Source: Evansella clarkii
GTDB lineage: Bacteria; Bacillota; Bacilli; Bacillales; Salisediminibacteriaceae
Direction: 5' to 3'
DNA length: 64,000 bases
Assembly (NCBI RefSeq): GCF_002019695.1
Contig: NZ_KV917376.1
Coordinates: 3,664,282 to 3,728,281, forward strand
Shown: one piece after another, positions 61,730 to 64,000 of the stretch
How positions within the stretch are numbered: position 1 is the first letter of the stretch
How the letters are laid out: every line of letters begins with the position of its first letter
Program-made: the position numbers and the translations under genes
Notes under the pieces: generated by a model
Database searches by the model: none
Told to the model about the DNA's origin: nothing
The model's input: the letters and a program-made list of their open reading frames with translations, nothing else

Positions 61730-62047
61730 TATTTAATAAATTTCTATTACGACACCATCCTTTCTATATGTATAGATGCCATTAGAATTATATATCTTAC
61801 ATAATAATATTGTAAATTTCAGAAAATTTCTTTTTCTATAATAAACAAATTTACTGCTTTTGAAAACAAATTAGCGACCTGGAATTGAAAAACTTTTCAC
61901 AGTGATTGTGACAAAACGAGAAAAAACGCCAGGTCTCATACACCTGCTGTTCTATGCAATTTTTCCCGAAAAGGGAACAGTGCCAGTCACTGTTCCCTAA
62001 AAAAAGCAACTCCTTAAATACAAGGAGCTGCTTTACTCTGATAATGC
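61730..62047. other. Gap with hairpins
   Basis: GGGAACAGT...ACTGTTCCC at about 61974-61998 and the terminator at 61999 lie back to back; no gene is seen. Confidence 0.45.
61999..62035 (-). terminator. Rho-independent terminator
   Basis: On the minus strand AAAGCAGCTCCTTG, loop, AAGGAGTTGCTTTTTTT ends the small membrane gene at 62048. Confidence 0.8.
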
Positions 62048-62236
62048 CTAACCTCTTTTATACTCAATAACAGGTAAGGCAACTGCACAAACTAATGAAG
62101 TATAATAAGGCAGAAACTTGATTCCCACAGCCTGGCCAAAAACTGTTATACCTATGACACCTATAAAGCTTGATAAGGCAATCCCCAGAATAAATCCTCC
62201 AATTAACCCCACTATCATTGCTAAAAACATTTTCAT
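62048..62236 (-). CDS. DUF5957-like membrane protein (62 aa)
   Basis: A 62-residue protein with two hydrophobic helices (1-30 and 42-57), Gly-rich at VGLIGGFILGIALSSFIG, matching the DUF5957 family as I know it. Start at 62236 behind AAAGGGTG. It follows the membrane gene at 62657 by 16 bases and likely shares its transcript. Confidence 0.75.
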   Translation of the reverse strand: MKMFLAMIVGLIGGFILGIALSSFIGVIGITVFGQAVGIKFLPYYTSLVCAVALPVIEYKRG

Positions 62237-62252
62237 GTTGCTGCACCCTTTC

Positions 62253-62657
62253 TTACTGTTCAATTTTATTAAAGGTCATCTTGATAATGCTTCTTAAATT
62301 AAGACAGGCGATACCTAAAAGGAATAATCCGAATAATGGATGTAATGCTCCGATCCATGGTATTTGAAAGCTCATATTGGCGGTAAAATACATCGCAAAT
62401 ATTAAAATAAACAATCCAAAAATATGCCAGTACATCAAACGGGGAAGAGAGCCAAGATAGGCAAACAAAAGTAAAAGCAAAGGGATATTCCAGCCAAAAA
62501 GATGCACGAGGCTCCGGTGATAAACCCAATTAGAGGAATCCACAAACATCGCAAGTCCAACTGTAAAAAACTGAAATAATACACATAAAATAAATACACT
62601 GATAAAAAACAGATAAAGATATCTATTAACCTTGACTCGTAATGAGGCTCTATTCAA
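62253..62657 (-). CDS. DUF6220-like membrane protein
   Basis: A 134-residue protein with four hydrophobic helices. The FFTVGLAMFVDSSNWVYHRSLVHLFGW stretch (in part) with its conserved His residues resembles DUF6220 proteins. The TTG at 62657 is the likely start, since GGAGAG lies before it; the longer frame to 62723 covers the promoter. Function unknown. Confidence 0.72.
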   Translation of the reverse strand: MNRASLRVKVNRYLYLFFISVFILCVLFQFFTVGLAMFVDSSNWVYHRSLVHLFGWNIPLLLLLFAYLGSLPRLMYWHIFGLFILIFAMYFTANMSFQIPWIGALHPLFGLFLLGIACLNLRSIIKMTFNKIEQ

Positions 62658-62835
62658 CGGTATCTCTCCTTCTTTTGTATATTTTAAATGACAACTGTTA
62701 GTATACTGACAACTTCTGAACAAACTATTAGGAGATTATTAAATATTTCTTAACTATTGGAAGTTCATACAAATAACAAAAAAAGAACAAAAGGTCACTA
62801 ACTGCCTTTTGCTCTTCCATAAAGAACTGCTGCAT

Positions 62836-63522
62836 TTATTTTTTAAAACGATAGCCTACTCCCCAAATTGTTTCAATGTACTCCGGGGCAGATGGGCTCG
62901 CTTCTATTTTTTCTCTTATCCTTCTGATGTGGACAGTAACAGTAGAAATATCTCCCATGGAATCATACCCCCATACCTTTTCAAATAAATGGTCTTTGCT
63001 AAATACCTGGTTTGGATTTGTAGCTAAAAATAAGAGTAAATCAAATTCTTTTCCCCTAAGAACCTTTTCTTCCTCGTTAACAAAAACCGTACGCGAGCTT
63101 TTATCGATAACCAAACCCCGAATCTGTATTTCATTTTGAGATGAATTACTATTAGTCAGCCTGTGATACCTTGATATATGTGCCTTTACTCTTACTACCA
63201 GCTCGTTTGGATTAAAAGGCTTTTCAATATAATCATCGGCTCCCCTGTCAAAGCCTCGAATAATATCGATGTCTTCCTTCCTTGCTGTTACCATTAGAAT
63301 CGGAATGTTTAACTTCTCCCTGATCCTTTTACAAAGTTCAAACCCATCAATCCCTGGTAACATCAAATCCAGAATGATAAGTTGATAATCATGATTCATT
63401 GCCATTTCAAGACCTTCTTCACCGGCTGCAGCTATATCGCATTCAAATCCACTCACCTCTAAATAATCTTTTTCCAATTCTGCAATGCTCTGCTCATCCT
63501 CTATAATCAGGATCTTCCCCAT
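62836..63522 (-). CDS. OmpR-family response regulator
   Basis: A 228-residue regulator: receiver domain MGKILIIEDEQSIAELEKDY with D52 in LIILDLMLPG, and an OmpR winged helix (VLRGKEFDLLLFLATNPNQ, STVTVHIRRIREKIE, ETIWGVGYRF). Start at 63522 behind GGAGGGG. The kinase gene lies upstream and overlaps its start by 29 bases, the reverse of the usual order. Confidence 0.88.
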   Translation of the reverse strand: MGKILIIEDEQSIAELEKDYLEVSGFECDIAAAGEEGLEMAMNHDYQLIILDLMLPGIDGFELCKRIREKLNIPILMVTARKEDIDIIRGFDRGADDYIEKPFNPNELVVRVKAHISRYHRLTNSNSSQNEIQIRGLVIDKSSRTVFVNEEEKVLRGKEFDLLLFLATNPNQVFSKDHLFEKVWGYDSMGDISTVTVHIRRIREKIEASPSAPEYIETIWGVGYRFKK

Positions 63523-64000
63523 TGGTTCCCCTCCTATGACGTGTGGCAGGTAACGAAAAGAAAATACTTGTCCCTTCCCCAGGTTTACTTTTCGCCCAAA
63601 CAGTTCCGCCAAATCCTTGTATGATTTTTTTTACAATAGCCAGGCCTAACCCGCTCCCGCCAGTAGTTAAACTACGCGACGGGTCAATACGGTAAAAGCG
63701 ATTAAAAATCGCCGACAGTAATTCTTCTGGTATGCCAATTCCATTATCCTTTATTTCTACAATGACATTTTCTGCTTCTGACTTTAAATAAATCGATATT
63801 TCTTTGTTTCCTTTATTTATATACTTCAAGCTATTTTGTATAATATTGTCAACTACACGTTTTAGTTTCTCCCGATCAGCCAGCACAATGTATGACTTAT
63901 CTTGCTTCTTCTCATAGAAAACCGTACCTCCAACTGGTTCCAGTTCAAATTGTAATTCCGCTGCATAATCTTCCATATAAGCATGCAAATCAACCTCTTC
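63494..64000 (-). CDS. Sensor histidine kinase (partial, cut by window end)
   Basis: The C-terminal 168 codons of a kinase, with the N-terminus beyond 64000. Visible are an N-box NIIQNSLKYINKG, G1-box IKDNGIGIPEE and G2-box TGGSGLGLAIVKKI, then an unusual Arg-rich end (ATRHRRGTNGEDPDYRG) that is read over the start of the response regulator. The dimerisation and sensor parts are not in view. Confidence 0.85.
   Translation of the reverse strand, partial: EEVDLHAYMEDYAAELQFELEPVGGTVFYEKKQDKSYIVLADREKLKRVVDNIIQNSLKYINKGNKEISIYLKSEAENVIVEIKDNGIGIPEELLSAIFNRFYRIDPSRSLTTGGSGLGLAIVKKIIQGFGGTVWAKSKPGEGTSIFFSLPATRHRRGTNGEDPDYRG

Noticed and set aside
1-64000. CRISPR arrays, prophage, rRNA and tRNA genes
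   Set aside because: No regularly spaced identical repeats, no phage structural genes, no rRNA or tRNA sequences were recognised; T-box leaders were the only structured RNAs.

Overview
The window is a low-GC Firmicute chromosome segment, almost certainly from a spore-forming member of the Bacillaceae. The evidence is two complete gerA-type spore germination operons with sigma-G-like promoters, tandem T-box leaders, strong AGGAGG-type ribosome binding sites, and many Bacillus-type families (CarD/YdeB, UPF0316, DUF2785, DUF3231, DUF5957, AI-2E). I cannot name the genus or species. There are no rRNA, tRNA, CRISPR or recognisable transposase/integrase genes in the window.

Layout. 0.3-8.6 kb: aspartate ammonia-lyase (aspA), an AbgT-type transporter, a UPF0316 membrane protein, an unidentified gene (5020-5895) preceded by two tandem T-box riboswitches that both look threonine-specific, a possible Cys-containing 38-residue peptide gene (6707-6823), and a CarD-family regulator. 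8.7-36.2 kb: a remarkable accessory block in which about 40 short, mostly monocistronic genes and gene remnants nearly all lie on the minus strand. They include Nudix hydrolases, GNAT acetyltransferases, DinB-like proteins, MFS exporters, small lipoproteins and membrane proteins, an arylamine N-acetyltransferase, an AadA-like nucleotidyltransferase, a NAD(P)-binding protein and GyrI-like proteins. A related intergenic module (GAGTTGC...GCAGCTC hairpin, T-run, then an ACTGGAAAAN...TGTTAAA tail on the minus strand) recurs about nine times between 15.2 and 35.8 kb. At least nine units are visibly broken. The block looks like a gene-cassette array, but no recombinase is present in the window.

36.3-50.2 kb: a broken DUF3231 gene, a minus-strand gerKA-KB-KC-like operon, a MATE exporter with its MerR regulator (classic 19-bp-spacer MerR promoter), an ArsR/SRPBCC pair with twin operators, three small genes, and a second, plus-strand gerKA-KB-KC-like operon. 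50.2-64 kb: an LprI-like lipoprotein, AI-2E family permease, FAD monooxygenase divergent from a TetR regulator, two two-component systems (the last one cut by the window edge), a DJ-1/PfpI-like protein, and a small-molecule/stress cluster (YciI, GyrI-like, two VOC proteins, an ECF sigma factor with a VOC-like tail, a VOC remnant), then two small membrane proteins.

How it fits together: transport and catabolism genes at the left, a large resistance/detoxification-flavoured accessory array in the middle, and germinant receptors and signalling systems at the right. A second dispersed repeat, a ~50-bp palindrome (AGATAAG-CCCC...GGGG-TAA-CTTATCT), occurs four times; three copies lie exactly between convergent genes, where it must act as a bidirectional terminator.
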